Positions 40,106 through 48,594 of a stretch of DNA of 64,000 bases are shown in pieces. The stretch is from Massilia sp. Root133 (lineage in GTDB: Bacteria; Pseudomonadota; Gammaproteobacteria; Burkholderiales; Burkholderiaceae_D), in NCBI RefSeq assembly GCF_001426525.1, contig NZ_LMEW01000035.1, forward strand, positions 124,001 to 188,000, in the 5' to 3' direction. The notes beneath the pieces are model-generated. The model was not told the origin of the DNA. It searched no databases and saw nothing but the letters and a program-made list of their open reading frames with translations. A program made the translations under genes and the position numbers. Position 1 is the stretch's first letter; each line of letters starts with the position of its first letter.

Positions 40106-41968
40106 ATGGGCAAGACCGTCCTGGGCATCGCCGGCTATTACCATGACGCGGCGGCGGCGCTGGTGCACGACGGCGAGATCGTCGCGGCCGCGCAGGAAGA
40201 GCGTTTCACGCGCCGCAAGCACGACCCGTCGTTTCCCGTCAACGCCATCAATTACTGTCTCGAAGAAGGCTTCGTCGATGCGGCCGACCTCGATGCGATC
40301 GTCTTCTACGACAATCCGCTGCTGACGTTCGACCGCGTCGTGCAGAACGCCTGCGCCGGCGCCCGGCACGGCGATGCCGCGGGCGCGCGCGACCTGTTCG
40401 TCCAGGCCGCGGGCGCGGTATTGGGCGACAAGATCTGGGTGAACGAGCACGTGCGCCAGACGCTCGGCACGCTCGGGCGCGCCGGCCGCGTGCTGTTCGC
40501 CGAGCACCACATGGCACACGCCGCCAGTGCCTTCTATCCGTCGCCGTTCGACAGCGCCGCCGTGCTCACGATCGACGGCGTCGGCGAATGGGCCACGACC
40601 ACCCTCGGCATGGGCCACGGCCGCAAACTGGAACTGTTCGCCGAGATCGACTACCCGCATTCGCTGGGACTGCTGTACAGCGCGTTCACGAGCTTCTGCG
40701 GCTTCAAGGTCAATTCCGGCGAGTACAAGCTGATGGGGCTGGCACCTTACGGCCGGCCGCGCTACGCCGGCCGGATCCGCGAACACCTGATCGACGTCCG
40801 GACCGACGGCTCGTACCGGCTCGATATGGCTTGCTTCGGCTGGCTGGACGGCATGGCGATGCCCGGTCCTCGCTTCGCCGACCTGTTCGACGGCCCGGCG
40901 CGCCAGCCCGAGTCGCCGATCACGCGGCGCGAGATGGACCTCGCCGCCAGCATCCAGCAGGTGACCGAGGAGATCGTGCTCAGGACGGCGCGCCATCTGC
41001 GCCGCCTGGGCGGGGAGCGCAACCTCGTGCTGGCGGGCGGCGTCGCGCTGAACTGCGTCGCCAACGGCAAGCTGGCCGCGGCCGGCATCTTCGACGACAT
41101 CTGGATCCAGCCGGCCGCGGGCGATGCGGGCGGCGCGCTCGGCGCGGCCCTGCTGGCGCACCACATGGCGTTCGAGGCCCCGCGCCGGCGCACGGACCGA
41201 GCGGGCGACGCCCAGCGCGGCAGCTACCTCGGGCCCCGCTATTCGAGCGAGGAAATCCTCGCCTTCCTCGACCGCAAGGGCTATCCGTACCGGCGCATCG
41301 AGAACCGTGCGGAGCGCCTGGCCCTCGTCGCGGAGGCGCTGGCGGCAGGCAGGATCGTCGGCTGGCTGTCGGGGCGGATGGAATTCGGGCCGCGCGCGCT
41401 GGGTGCCCGCTCGATCCTCGGCGACCCGCGCAACCCGCGCACGCAGGCGACGATGAACCTGAAAATCAAGTTCCGCGAATCGTTCCGCCCGTTCGCCCCG
41501 GCCGTGCTGCGCGAGCGCTGCGCCGAGTACTTCGACTTCGACGGCGACAGTCCGTACATGCTGATGGTGGCGCCGGTGAACGCGACGCGCCGCCGGCCGA
41601 TGGAGATGCAGGCATTCGAGGCGGGCGACGACGACATGATGGCGGTCATCAACCAGCCGCGCAGCGACGTCCCGGCCGTCACGCACGTCGATTACTCGGC
41701 CCGCATCCAGACCGTCGACGAGGACAGTCATCCGGAATTCCGTGCGCTGATCGAAGCGTTCGAACGGCTGACGGGCTGTCCGCTGCTCGTGAACACGTCG
41801 TTCAACGTGCGCGGCGAGCCGATCGTCTGCAGTCCGCAGGATGCCTACCGCTGCTTCATGCGCACGGAGATGGACATGCTGGTGCTGGAAGACGTCGTGC
41901 TGTGGCGCCGCGAGCAGCCGCCGTTGCCGGACGACGAAGACTGGAGGAAGACCTATGAGCTCGATTGA
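40106..41968 (+). CDS. NodU/CmcH-family carbamoyltransferase
   Basis: This 620-residue enzyme transfers a carbamoyl group from carbamoyl phosphate, via carbamoyl-adenylate, to a hydroxyl or similar group of a sugar or small molecule. The N-terminal Kae1-like domain has GIAGYYHDAAAALVHDGEI, the metal-binding HHMAHAASAFYPSPF and TIDGVGEWATTTLGMG. The C-terminal domain has GGVALNCVANGKL and GRMEFGPRALGARSILGDPR. Length is typical. Related enzymes act in Nod factor, cephamycin, tobramycin and saxitoxin tailoring. The acceptor here is unknown. It is the core of a four-gene operon. Confidence 0.93.
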   Translation: MGKTVLGIAGYYHDAAAALVHDGEIVAAAQEERFTRRKHDPSFPVNAINYCLEEGFVDAADLDAIVFYDNPLLTFDRVVQNACAGARHGDAAGARDLFVQAAGAVLGDKIWVNEHVRQTLGTLGRAGRVLFAEHHMAHAASAFYPSPFDSAAVLTIDGVGEWATTTLGMGHGRKLELFAEIDYPHSLGLLYSAFTSFCGFKVNSGEYKLMGLAPYGRPRYAGRIREHLIDVRTDGSYRLDMACFGWLDGMAMPGPRFADLFDGPARQPESPITRREMDLAASIQQVTEEIVLRTARHLRRLGGERNLVLAGGVALNCVANGKLAAAGIFDDIWIQPAAGDAGGALGAALLAHHMAFEAPRRRTDRAGDAQRGSYLGPRYSSEEILAFLDRKGYPYRRIENRAERLALVAEALAAGRIVGWLSGRMEFGPRALGARSILGDPRNPRTQATMNLKIKFRESFRPFAPAVLRERCAEYFDFDGDSPYMLMVAPVNATRRRPMEMQAFEAGDDDMMAVINQPRSDVPAVTHVDYSARIQTVDEDSHPEFRALIEAFERLTGCPLLVNTSFNVRGEPIVCSPQDAYRCFMRTEMDMLVLEDVVLWRREQPPLPDDEDWRKTYELD

Positions 41969-42323
41969 TGACAAAGCACTGCGAGCGGGGTTGCGTACCC
42001 TTGCGGCCCCGCTGTTCGATGCCTTGACCGCCCACTGCGCGCCCGGCCAGGCACCGTTCCCGCTGGGCCCGAATCCGCGCCTCGCCAGCTATTACACGCA
42101 GCGCACGCACACGACGATGGACCTCGACGATTTCCTCGCGCCGTCATGCCTGGACGCCGATGGATTCGGTGCGCGCCTCGCGGCGCACTGGCGCGCGCAC
42201 GGGCACCCCGAGCTCGCCGCGCACGCGCCGCAGGTGGCCGAGGCCGCGCGGGCCCTGCACGCGCTGTACGTGGCGGCGCGGCCGCAGGCGGAGCTGTCGC
42301 CCTATGTCTACCAGATGTTCTGA
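41955..42323 (+). CDS. Small protein of unknown function in the carbamoyltransferase operon
   Basis: The 122-residue product starts at ATG 41955, 14 bases inside the end of the carbamoyltransferase gene, with GGAGG about 8 bases upstream. It has no signal peptide or membrane helix. It contains a central segment (PNPRLASYYTQRTHTTMDLD) and ends in AELSPYVYQMF with aromatic residues. I do not recognise a family. Overlap with the enzyme gene suggests it is a partner, carrier or substrate made in proportion to it. Confidence 0.7.
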   Translation: MSSIDDKALRAGLRTLAAPLFDALTAHCAPGQAPFPLGPNPRLASYYTQRTHTTMDLDDFLAPSCLDADGFGARLAAHWRAHGHPELAAHAPQVAEAARALHALYVAARPQAELSPYVYQMF

Positions 42324-42333
42324 GTAGCGGCGC

Positions 42334-43071
42334 ATGGGCAACCTCGATGTGGATATGGCGGCCGTGGCGCTGGCACAAGCGCTGCCGCCAGGCTTTATCG
42401 CCGTGCCGGCCACCACGCTGCCCGGCGGCGTCGAGGTCCCGGCTTTCGCCGTGGCGCGCTGGCTGGCGGCGTGCGGACCGGATGGACAGGTGGTGCTGAG
42501 CGAGGCGCTGCCGCCTTGGGTGCGGATCGGCTACCACGCGGCGCGCCTGGCCTGTGCGCTCGCCGGCTTCGAATTGCTGACGGAACGGCAGGCGCTGGCC
42601 ATCGCCCACGATATCGCCGGCCAGGCCGTCAACTGGACGGGCGGCGCCGTCGGCGACGGCCGGCTGTTCCAGGGATTGCACCTGGGCCGCCGCCACGGCC
42701 CCCAGGCGGCTTGCATGGCATCGCCCGATCCGCTCGAGCGGCGCTGGTTCGTGCTGTCGAACGGGGAGCGCATCATTGATGCGGCCGGCAACGCGTTCAG
42801 CTGGGTGTTCGACGACGTGCAGGGCAACGCGGAAGGCATCGTCGCGCGCACGTTCCTGGCAGGCTCGCCCACCCTGGCGACCGCGCCCGGCGCGCCGATG
42901 CAGCAGGGGATGGGCTGGTGGCCGCGGGCGGGCCGCAGCTGGTGGGGCAGGGCGCTGGCGCGCGGCGGCAGCTGGTCGTCGCAGGAAGGCGCGGGGATCT
43001 TTACCGTCGTCGACGAGCGGCCGCAGGCGGAGCGGGCGTACGTCGGGTTCCGGTGTACGCTGCCCCTGTAG
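42334..43071 (+). CDS. Protein with sulfatase-modifying-factor/FGE-like C-terminal region
   Basis: The 245 residues have an N-terminal part with no recognised domain. The C-terminal half resembles the FGE-sulfatase (SUMF1, C-type-lectin) fold: RIIDAAGNAFSWVFDDVQGN corresponds to the GNVWEW motif, and RGGSWSSQEGAGIF with RAYVGFRC to the family ending. Classical FGEs also bind copper through paired Cys; the usual pair is not evident, so catalytic activity is doubtful. It starts 11 bases after the 122-residue gene and ends immediately before the convergent spoT stop. Confidence 0.6.
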   Translation: MGNLDVDMAAVALAQALPPGFIAVPATTLPGGVEVPAFAVARWLAACGPDGQVVLSEALPPWVRIGYHAARLACALAGFELLTERQALAIAHDIAGQAVNWTGGAVGDGRLFQGLHLGRRHGPQAACMASPDPLERRWFVLSNGERIIDAAGNAFSWVFDDVQGNAEGIVARTFLAGSPTLATAPGAPMQQGMGWWPRAGRSWWGRALARGGSWSSQEGAGIFTVVDERPQAERAYVGFRCTLPL

Positions 43072-45318
43072 TTACGCCCGCTCGCGCTCCACGCGGTTGA
43101 CGCCGGCCACGCGGCGCAGGTTGCGGATCAGGTGCGCCAGGTGCACGCGATCCTTGACCTGGATCGTGAAGCGCAGCTGGGTCAGCATGTGTTCGTCGTC
43201 CTCGTCCATGCCGACATACGTGATGTTGGCGTCGGACTCGCCGATCTCGGCGGCGACGCGGGCCAGGATGCCCTTTTCGTTGTTGATCAGCAGGCGGATG
43301 CGGCAGTCGAAACGGCGGTTCAGTTCGCTGCCCCACTGGACCGGGATCCAGCGGTCCGGTTCCTTCAGGCGCAGGCGGTTCGCCTGCGAGCAGTCGGCCG
43401 TGTGCACGACGAGGCCCTGGTCGCGGCGCAGCTGGCCGATGATGTGGTCGCCCGGGATCGGCTGGCAGCACGGTGCCAGCTGCACGGCCACGCCTTCGCT
43501 GCCGTAGATCGTCACCGGATCCAGCTCGGCGCCATGGCTCGGTTGCGCGGGGACGGACGCGACGTCGCCGCCCAGCAGGCTCACGATGTGGCGCGCCACG
43601 AGTGCGGGCATGCGCTTGCCGATGCCGATGTCGGCGTAGACCTCGTCCATCGACTTGGCCGACGACTCCGCCAGCAGGCGTTCGATCATCGAAGGCAGAA
43701 GTTCGGTCTTGATGCCCAGCTGGCCCAGCGCCTGGCCCAGCAGTTCCTGGCCCAGTTCGACGGATTCGTTCAGGTTGATGGTGCGCAGGTGATGGCGGAT
43801 CGCCGAACGCGCCTTGCCCGTGCGGACAAAGCTCAGCCACGTCGGGCTCGGGCGCGAGTCGGGATCGGTCTCGATCTCGACGATGTCGCCGTTGTGCAGT
43901 TCCGTGCGCAGCGATGCGGGTTCGTGGTTGATCTTCACGCCCACGGTGTGGTCGCCGATGCCGGTGTGGATGCTGTAGGCGAAGTCCAGCGGCGTCGCGC
44001 CGCGCGGCAAGGCGATAATCTTCGACTTCGGCGTGAACACGTAGACCGAGTCCGGGAACAGGTCGACCTTCACGTGCTCGAGGAATTCGGCGGAGTCGCC
44101 GGTCTGCTGCTGGATGTCGAGCAGCGACTGCAGCCACGCGTGCGTGCGCTGCTGCAGGTCCGTCATGTTCTGGTCGCCCGTCTTGTACAGCCAGTGCGCG
44201 GCCACGCCGGATTCCGCCGTGCGGTGCATTTCCTGGGTGCGGATCTGGAATTCGACCGGGGTGCCGTACGGGCCGATCAGGGTGGTGTGCAGCGACTGGT
44301 AGCCGTTGATCTTGCGGATCGCGATGTAGTCCTTGAACTTGCCGGGCATGGGCTTGTACAGCGCATGCAGGGAGCCGAGCGCCACGTAGCAGTTCGGGAC
44401 CGTGTCGACGACGACGCGGAAGCCGTACACGTCCAGCACCTGCGAGAACGACAGGTGCTTGTTGCGCATCTTTTTATAGATGCCGAACAGGGTCTTTTCG
44501 CGGCCGTAGACTTCGGCCGGCAAGCCGGCGGCGGACAGCTGGTTCTTGACGGCGTCGAGGATCTTCTTGACCACTTCGCGGCGGTTGCCGCGCGCGGCCT
44601 TGATCGCCTTCGACAGCGTGCGGTAGCGCAGCGGGTACAGGTGCGAGAACGAAAGATCCTGCAGTTCGCGGTAGATGTCGTTCAGGCCGAGACGGTGCGC
44701 GATCGGGACGTAGACTTCCATCGTCTCGCCCGCGATGCGGCGTTTCTTGGCCGGCGCCATCACGCCCAGCGTCCGCATGTTGTGCAGGCGGTCGGCGAGC
44801 TTGATCAGGATGACGCGTACGTCCGACGCCATCGCCAGCAACATCTTGCGGAAGTTTTCGGCCTGCGCTTCGACGACGCTCTGGAACTCGATCTTTTCCA
44901 GCTTCGACAGGCCGTCGACGAGGTCGGCGACCTGCGGGCCGAAGCGCTCCAGCAGTTCCTCTTTCTTGACGTCCTGGTCCTCGATCACGTCGTGCAGCAG
45001 CGCGGCCATGATCGCCTGGGCGTCCAGCTTCCAGTCGGCGCAGATCTCGGCCACGGCGATCGGGTGCGAGATGTACGGCTCGCCCGACTTGCGGACCTGG
45101 CCGAGGTGCATCTCGTCCGAGAAGCGGTAGGCTTCCTTGACGCGCTTGAGTTCGACGGGGGTGAGGTATTCGGCGAGCTTGCCGGCGAGGTGCGTGATCG
45201 ACGCGACGCCGGGAGCGGGCGCCGGTTCGGCTTCCTGCGGTTTGTTGGCGGGCCGGCCGGGCCGGCTCGCCTTGTTGTTGGTGCCCGAGTGGAGGGAGTC
45301 CGGTGACGATAAGCTCAT
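43072..45318 (-). CDS. spoT: Bifunctional (p)ppGpp synthetase/hydrolase SpoT
   Basis: The 748-residue Rsh protein makes and degrades (p)ppGpp in the stringent response. The hydrolase HD domain is intact (ALLHDVIEDQ, His109-Asp110). The synthetase domain includes VYGREKTLFGIYKKM and KINGYQSLHTTLIGPYG. The TGS domain (YVFTPKSKIIALPRGATPLD) and a C-terminal ACT domain (RLLINNEKGILARVAAEIGE) complete the usual architecture. An intact HD motif argues for SpoT rather than RelA. It follows gmk and rpoZ on the same strand, the conserved proteobacterial order. Confidence 0.96.
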   Translation of the reverse strand: MSLSSPDSLHSGTNNKASRPGRPANKPQEAEPAPAPGVASITHLAGKLAEYLTPVELKRVKEAYRFSDEMHLGQVRKSGEPYISHPIAVAEICADWKLDAQAIMAALLHDVIEDQDVKKEELLERFGPQVADLVDGLSKLEKIEFQSVVEAQAENFRKMLLAMASDVRVILIKLADRLHNMRTLGVMAPAKKRRIAGETMEVYVPIAHRLGLNDIYRELQDLSFSHLYPLRYRTLSKAIKAARGNRREVVKKILDAVKNQLSAAGLPAEVYGREKTLFGIYKKMRNKHLSFSQVLDVYGFRVVVDTVPNCYVALGSLHALYKPMPGKFKDYIAIRKINGYQSLHTTLIGPYGTPVEFQIRTQEMHRTAESGVAAHWLYKTGDQNMTDLQQRTHAWLQSLLDIQQQTGDSAEFLEHVKVDLFPDSVYVFTPKSKIIALPRGATPLDFAYSIHTGIGDHTVGVKINHEPASLRTELHNGDIVEIETDPDSRPSPTWLSFVRTGKARSAIRHHLRTINLNESVELGQELLGQALGQLGIKTELLPSMIERLLAESSAKSMDEVYADIGIGKRMPALVARHIVSLLGGDVASVPAQPSHGAELDPVTIYGSEGVAVQLAPCCQPIPGDHIIGQLRRDQGLVVHTADCSQANRLRLKEPDRWIPVQWGSELNRRFDCRIRLLINNEKGILARVAAEIGESDANITYVGMDEDDEHMLTQLRFTIQVKDRVHLAHLIRNLRRVAGVNRVERERA

Positions 45319-45406
45319 ACGTTATGACAATCAGCCGCAGTATGGAAACAGCATAACAGAATCACGGACTGACTCATGGACCACATAGGCTCAGGCACCG
45401 CCCGAC

Positions 45407-45610
45407 TTACATCGGGACTTTTTTCAGCATTTCCAGACCAACCTTGCCGGCGGCGATTTCGCGCAGCGCGACGACGGTCGGCTTGTCCTTGGCTTCGACT
45501 TTCGGGGTGTGGCCTTGCAGCAGCTGGCGTGCGCGATAAGTCGCGGCCAGGGTCAGCTGGAAACGGTTCGGGACGTTTTTCAGGCAATCTTCAATGGTGA
45601 TGCGGGCCAT
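45407..45610 (-). CDS. rpoZ: RNA polymerase omega subunit
   Basis: The 67-residue omega subunit (MARITIEDCLKNVPNRFQLT, AATYRARQLLQGHTP, TVVALREIAAGKVGLEML) stabilises the beta-prime subunit and helps form a ppGpp site on RNA polymerase. Length is normal for betaproteobacteria. It is encoded between gmk and spoT, so polymerase subunit and ppGpp enzyme are co-located. Confidence 0.97.
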   Translation of the reverse strand: MARITIEDCLKNVPNRFQLTLAATYRARQLLQGHTPKVEAKDKPTVVALREIAAGKVGLEMLKKVPM

Positions 45611-45699
45611 GTGGTGCTCCTAATGATCAGGTAACGATTCGGGCAGGTTCAAAGCGACTTCGATGCGGCAGGCAATATGCGAATGTTCTGTCTAGTCAG

Positions 45700-45774
45700 T
45701 CGGGGTCAGAGCCCAAGCGCGAAAACCGGGCTCTGACCCCGAAAATCACGAAAACCGGGCTCTGACCCCGAAAA
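45700..45774. repeat. Triple GGGGTCAGAGCCC-family repeat between gmk and rpoZ
   Basis: One forward unit (TCGGGGTCAGAGCCC, 45700-45714) and two tandem inverted units (GGGCTCTGACCCCGA near 45728 and 45757, period 29 bases) lie directly downstream of gmk; the last reaches its stop codon. Forward and first inverted units form a perfect 15-bp stem. The block is preceded by TAGTCAG, as is the copy at 46503. Confidence 0.85.
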
Positions 45775-46410
45775 TCAAGAAGAATGGATTCCCAACTGGG
45801 CAAAGAGCGAGGCGTTGCGGGCTGCCTGTTGGGCGAAGCGCGAACGTGTCGCTTTGACAATCGCCTGCAGCTCGGACAGGGCGACGTTGAACTCTTCGTT
45901 GATGATAGCATACTCGAACTCGGGAGCGTGAGCGATCTCGCCCCCCGCAGCCAGCAGGCGGCGCGTGATGATGTGCGGCTCGTCCGTCCCGCGCTTGTGC
46001 AGGCGCTCTTCCAGCGCCGCGATCGACGGCGGCAGGATGAAGATGCCGGCCGCGTCCGGAAACTGCTTCTTCACCTGGCGCGCGCCCTGCCAGTCGATTT
46101 CCAGCAGGATGTCGATGCCCGTCTTCATTTCCTGTTCCACCGTCAGGCGGCTCGTGCCGTAGTAATTGCCATGCACCTCGGCCCATTCCAGGAATTCGCC
46201 GCGGTCGGCGCGGGCGACGAAATCCTCGGCGGTGGTGAAGTGGTATTCGCGGCCGTCCTCTTCCCCCGGACGCGGCGGGCGCGTCGTCGTCGAGATCGAC
46301 AGCTTGATGCCCGGTTCCTGAGCCAGCAGCGCATTGACCAGGGTCGACTTGCCGGCGCCGGACGGGGCGGCGACGACGAACAGGCTGCCGGAGAAAGCGT
46401 TGGTGAGCAT
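45775..46410 (-). CDS. gmk: Guanylate kinase
   Basis: This enzyme phosphorylates GMP to GDP. The 211 residues have the P-loop APSGAGKSTLVNALL, the GMP-binding segment STTTRPPRPGEEDGREYHFT, GEFLEWAEVHGNYYGTS and the lid/ADP-binding region. It is slightly longer at the C-terminus than average, ending GIHSS at the edge of a repeat block that contributes its stop codon. It is positioned upstream of rpoZ and spoT. A strong hairpin (46453-46486) lies in its 5' leader region. Confidence 0.97.
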   Translation of the reverse strand: MLTNAFSGSLFVVAAPSGAGKSTLVNALLAQEPGIKLSISTTTRPPRPGEEDGREYHFTTAEDFVARADRGEFLEWAEVHGNYYGTSRLTVEQEMKTGIDILLEIDWQGARQVKKQFPDAAGIFILPPSIAALEERLHKRGTDEPHIITRRLLAAGGEIAHAPEFEYAIINEEFNVALSELQAIVKATRSRFAQQAARNASLFAQLGIHSS

Positions 46411-46452
46411 GGTGGGTTCCTTTGTTACGTGTTAATTCGATGGTAATGCATA

Positions 46453-46486
46453 GAACGCGTGGCCGGGTTCCCCCGGGCACGCGTTC
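46453..46486. other. Strong hairpin between yicC and gmk
   Basis: GAACGCGTG (46453-46461) pairs with CACGCGTTC (46478-46486), and inside it CCGGG pairs with CCCGG around a TTCC loop, separated by one G-G mismatch: 14 pairs in all. No U-tract follows on either strand. It lies in the 136-base yicC-gmk gap, next to a repeat pair, and could be an attenuator or transcript-stability hairpin in the gmk leader. Confidence 0.5.
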
Positions 46487-46502
46487 GAAGACCTATAGTC
46501 AG

Positions 46503-46545
46503 TCGGGGTCAGAGCCCACCCGTGAAAACCGGGCTCTGACCCTCG
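46503..46545. repeat. Inverted pair of GGGGTCAGAGCCC units at the yicC stop
   Basis: TCGGGGTCAGAGCCC (46503-46517) and GGGCTCTGACCC followed by TCGA (46531-46545) form a stem with one bulged base. The pair begins one base past the yicC stop codon, and the sequence before it (TAGTCAG) matches that before the block at 45700. gmk is thus bracketed by two related repeat blocks in the same orientation. Confidence 0.85.
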
Positions 46546-46546
46546 A

Positions 46547-47449
46547 TTATTCGAGATTCTGAACCTGTTCCCGCATCTGCTCAATGAGCAGCTTGAGCTC
46601 CATCGACGCATCGGCCAGCTCCTTGACGGAAGCCTTGGCGCCCAGCGTATTCGCTTCGCGGTTCAGTTCCTGCATCATGAAGTCGAGGCGCTTGCCGACC
46701 TGGCCGCCCTTCTTGAGGATGTGGCGGGTCTCGTTCAGGTGGGCCGTCAGGCGCGACAGTTCTTCCGAGACGTCGATGCGGATGCCGTACAACGTGACTT
46801 CCTGGCGAATCCGTTCGAAGACTTCCTGGCGCGTGAGCACTTGCGGGTTGCCGTGGCCGGCCAGGCCCAGCGCGTCCTGCATGCGCTCGATCGCTTTTTG
46901 CTGGAACTGGGCGATGACCTGCGGGATCAACGGGGTGATGCGTTTGACGATGGCTTCCATCGCCTCGATGCGCGCGACCAGCATCGCTTCCAGCGCCGCG
47001 CCTTCGCGCTTGCGGCTGTCGACGAAGGCGGCGATCGTCTTCGCGGCGAGGGCGGCGACGTCGGCCTGCAGCGATTCCTGGCCGATCTGCGCTTCCTCGA
47101 TCACGCCCGGCCAGCGCAGCAGTTCCGCCACCGTCATCAGCGGGGCGGACACGAAGTGGCGCGTGACCTCGGTCTGCAGCCGCGCGAGGTCGGCCAGCAG
47201 CGTCTGGTTCAGGACCTGGGAGCCGGTCGTGGCCTTGCGGCCGAACGACAGCCGCACCTCGACCTTGCCGCGCGTGATGGCCGCCATGATGGCGGAGCGC
47301 AGGTCCGGCTCCAGCGCGCGCAGCTCGTCGTTGATGCGGAACTGGAGGTCGAGAAAGCGCGAGTTGACGCTCTTGATCTCGATCGTCAGGGTGCCGGCAG
47401 CGCCTTCGCTTGTGGCGACCGCATAACCTGTCATGCTAGAAATGCTCAA
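46547..47449 (-). CDS. yicC: YicC-family endoribonuclease
   Basis: The 300-residue protein shows the YicC/YloC signature: SISSMTGYAVATSEGAAGTL, IEIKSVNSRFLDLQFRINDE at the N-terminus, and GGQVGKRLDFMMQELNREAN with KASVKELADASMELKLLIEQ at the C-terminus. Family members are endoribonucleases linked to RNA turnover in stationary phase. Length is typical. It is upstream of gmk on the same strand and divergent from the Ser/Thr kinase gene. Confidence 0.95.
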   Translation of the reverse strand: MSISSMTGYAVATSEGAAGTLTIEIKSVNSRFLDLQFRINDELRALEPDLRSAIMAAITRGKVEVRLSFGRKATTGSQVLNQTLLADLARLQTEVTRHFVSAPLMTVAELLRWPGVIEEAQIGQESLQADVAALAAKTIAAFVDSRKREGAALEAMLVARIEAMEAIVKRITPLIPQVIAQFQQKAIERMQDALGLAGHGNPQVLTRQEVFERIRQEVTLYGIRIDVSEELSRLTAHLNETRHILKKGGQVGKRLDFMMQELNREANTLGAKASVKELADASMELKLLIEQMREQVQNLE

Positions 47450-47539
47450 TGGAGTCCCCGATTTCCGGAATCTGCTTCGCCGGCCGCAGCGCGGTGCGGG
47501 TGGCGCCGCGCGCTGTGGTTTTGCGAGATTCCCTTATTC

Positions 47540-47568
47540 TTTACAAAGCGGTGATTTATCCACACAAT
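47540..47568 (+). promoter_or_regulatory. Possible sigma-70 promoter of the kinase-phosphatase pair
   Basis: TTTACA (47540-47545), a 17-base spacer and CACAAT (47563-47568) lie 30 bases before the kinase ATG in the 149-base gap from divergent yicC. The -35 is a good match; the -10 shares four of six consensus bases. Confidence 0.3.
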
Positions 47569-47598
47569 CGCCGTGTTTAGCAAGGAATACTTTCCCAA

Positions 47599-48585
47599 AT
47601 GGCTGCCCAGAATAATGCTCCCCTGCCCGATGGGCTGGAAATTGGCGGATATCGCATTGTAAAGAAAATTGCGTCCGGCGGGTTCAGTATTGTTTATCTT
47701 GCATATGATGCCGACGGCAACGCCGTGGCGATCAAGGAATACCTGCCCAGCGCCCTGGCGCTGCGGGCCCCCGGTGAGCTGGCGCCCACGATCCCGAAGG
47801 CGAACCTGCCCGTTTTCCGCATCGGCCTGAAATGCTTTTTCGAAGAGGGAAGGGCATTGGCGCGCATCGTCCATCCGAACGTCGTGCGGGTGTTAAATTT
47901 TTTCCGCGCCAACGACACGGTCTATATGGTGATGGCCTACGAATCGGGCCACTCGCTGCAGGAAGTCGCCGCGCGCATCCATGCGAAAGGCAGCCGCGCC
48001 GGCGAACCGTTCATCCGCCAGGTGTTCAACGGCGTCTGCGCGGGCCTGCGCGACGTCCACGCGAACAAGCTGTTGCACCTGGACCTCAAGCCGGCCAACA
48101 TCTACCTGCGCACGGACGGCTCGCCCATGCTGCTCGACTTCGGCGCCGCGCGCCAGACCATCCACACCGACGCGCCCACGCTGGCGCCCATGTACACGCC
48201 CGGCTTCGCGGCGCCCGAGCTGTACGCGAAAGGCAGCGCGCTGGGGCCGTGGACGGACATCTACAGCATCGGCGCCGCCATGTTCGCGTGCATGGCGGGC
48301 GCGCCGCCGCAGCCGGCCGACCAGCGCCGCGCGGCCGACACGATGGGCGGGCAGATCGCGATGCTGGATGGCGCGTACACGCCGGGCCTCGTGGCGATGG
48401 TGAAGGCGTGCCTCGCGCTCGATCCGCTGGCGCGGCCGCAGAGCGTGTTCGCCGTGCAGAAGGTGCTGCAGGCGGGCCTTCCTGCGACGCCGGCGGCGCT
48501 GCCGCCCGAGACCGACGATGCGGCGCCGGCCTCCGGCTGGCGCGGCCTCGTCGAACGCATCGGCTTCGGCCGCGGACGCGCCTGA
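47599..48585 (+). CDS. Hanks-type serine/threonine protein kinase
   Basis: The 328 residues form one eukaryotic-like kinase domain: Gly-rich loop KIASGGFSIVYLAYD, catalytic Lys in VAIKEYLP, HLDLKPANIYLR (catalytic loop), LLDFGAARQ (DFG) and GFAAPELYAKG (activation end). There is no membrane helix or sensor domain. A PP2C phosphatase gene follows after nine bases, giving a reversible phosphorylation pair. Substrates are unknown; the neighbours encode stringent-response and RNA-processing genes. Confidence 0.94.
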   Translation: MAAQNNAPLPDGLEIGGYRIVKKIASGGFSIVYLAYDADGNAVAIKEYLPSALALRAPGELAPTIPKANLPVFRIGLKCFFEEGRALARIVHPNVVRVLNFFRANDTVYMVMAYESGHSLQEVAARIHAKGSRAGEPFIRQVFNGVCAGLRDVHANKLLHLDLKPANIYLRTDGSPMLLDFGAARQTIHTDAPTLAPMYTPGFAAPELYAKGSALGPWTDIYSIGAAMFACMAGAPPQPADQRRAADTMGGQIAMLDGAYTPGLVAMVKACLALDPLARPQSVFAVQKVLQAGLPATPAALPPETDDAAPASGWRGLVERIGFGRGRA

Positions 48586-48594
48586 GGATAAACC

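Noticed and set aside
38969..41974. A 1001-codon open frame antisense to the SGNH and carbamoyltransferase genes.
   Set aside because: Its product is Arg/Val/His-rich without family motifs, a known artefact of GC-rich codon use. The opposite strand encodes clear enzymes.
42334..43071. The FGE/C-type-lectin-like protein as a target of a diversity-generating retroelement.
   Set aside because: No reverse transcriptase, template repeat or adenine-biased variable region was found near it.
45721..45774. Tandem 29-base units as a CRISPR array.
   Set aside because: Only two units are present, with no unique spacers and no cas genes; they belong to the dispersed GGGGTCAGAGCCC repeat family.
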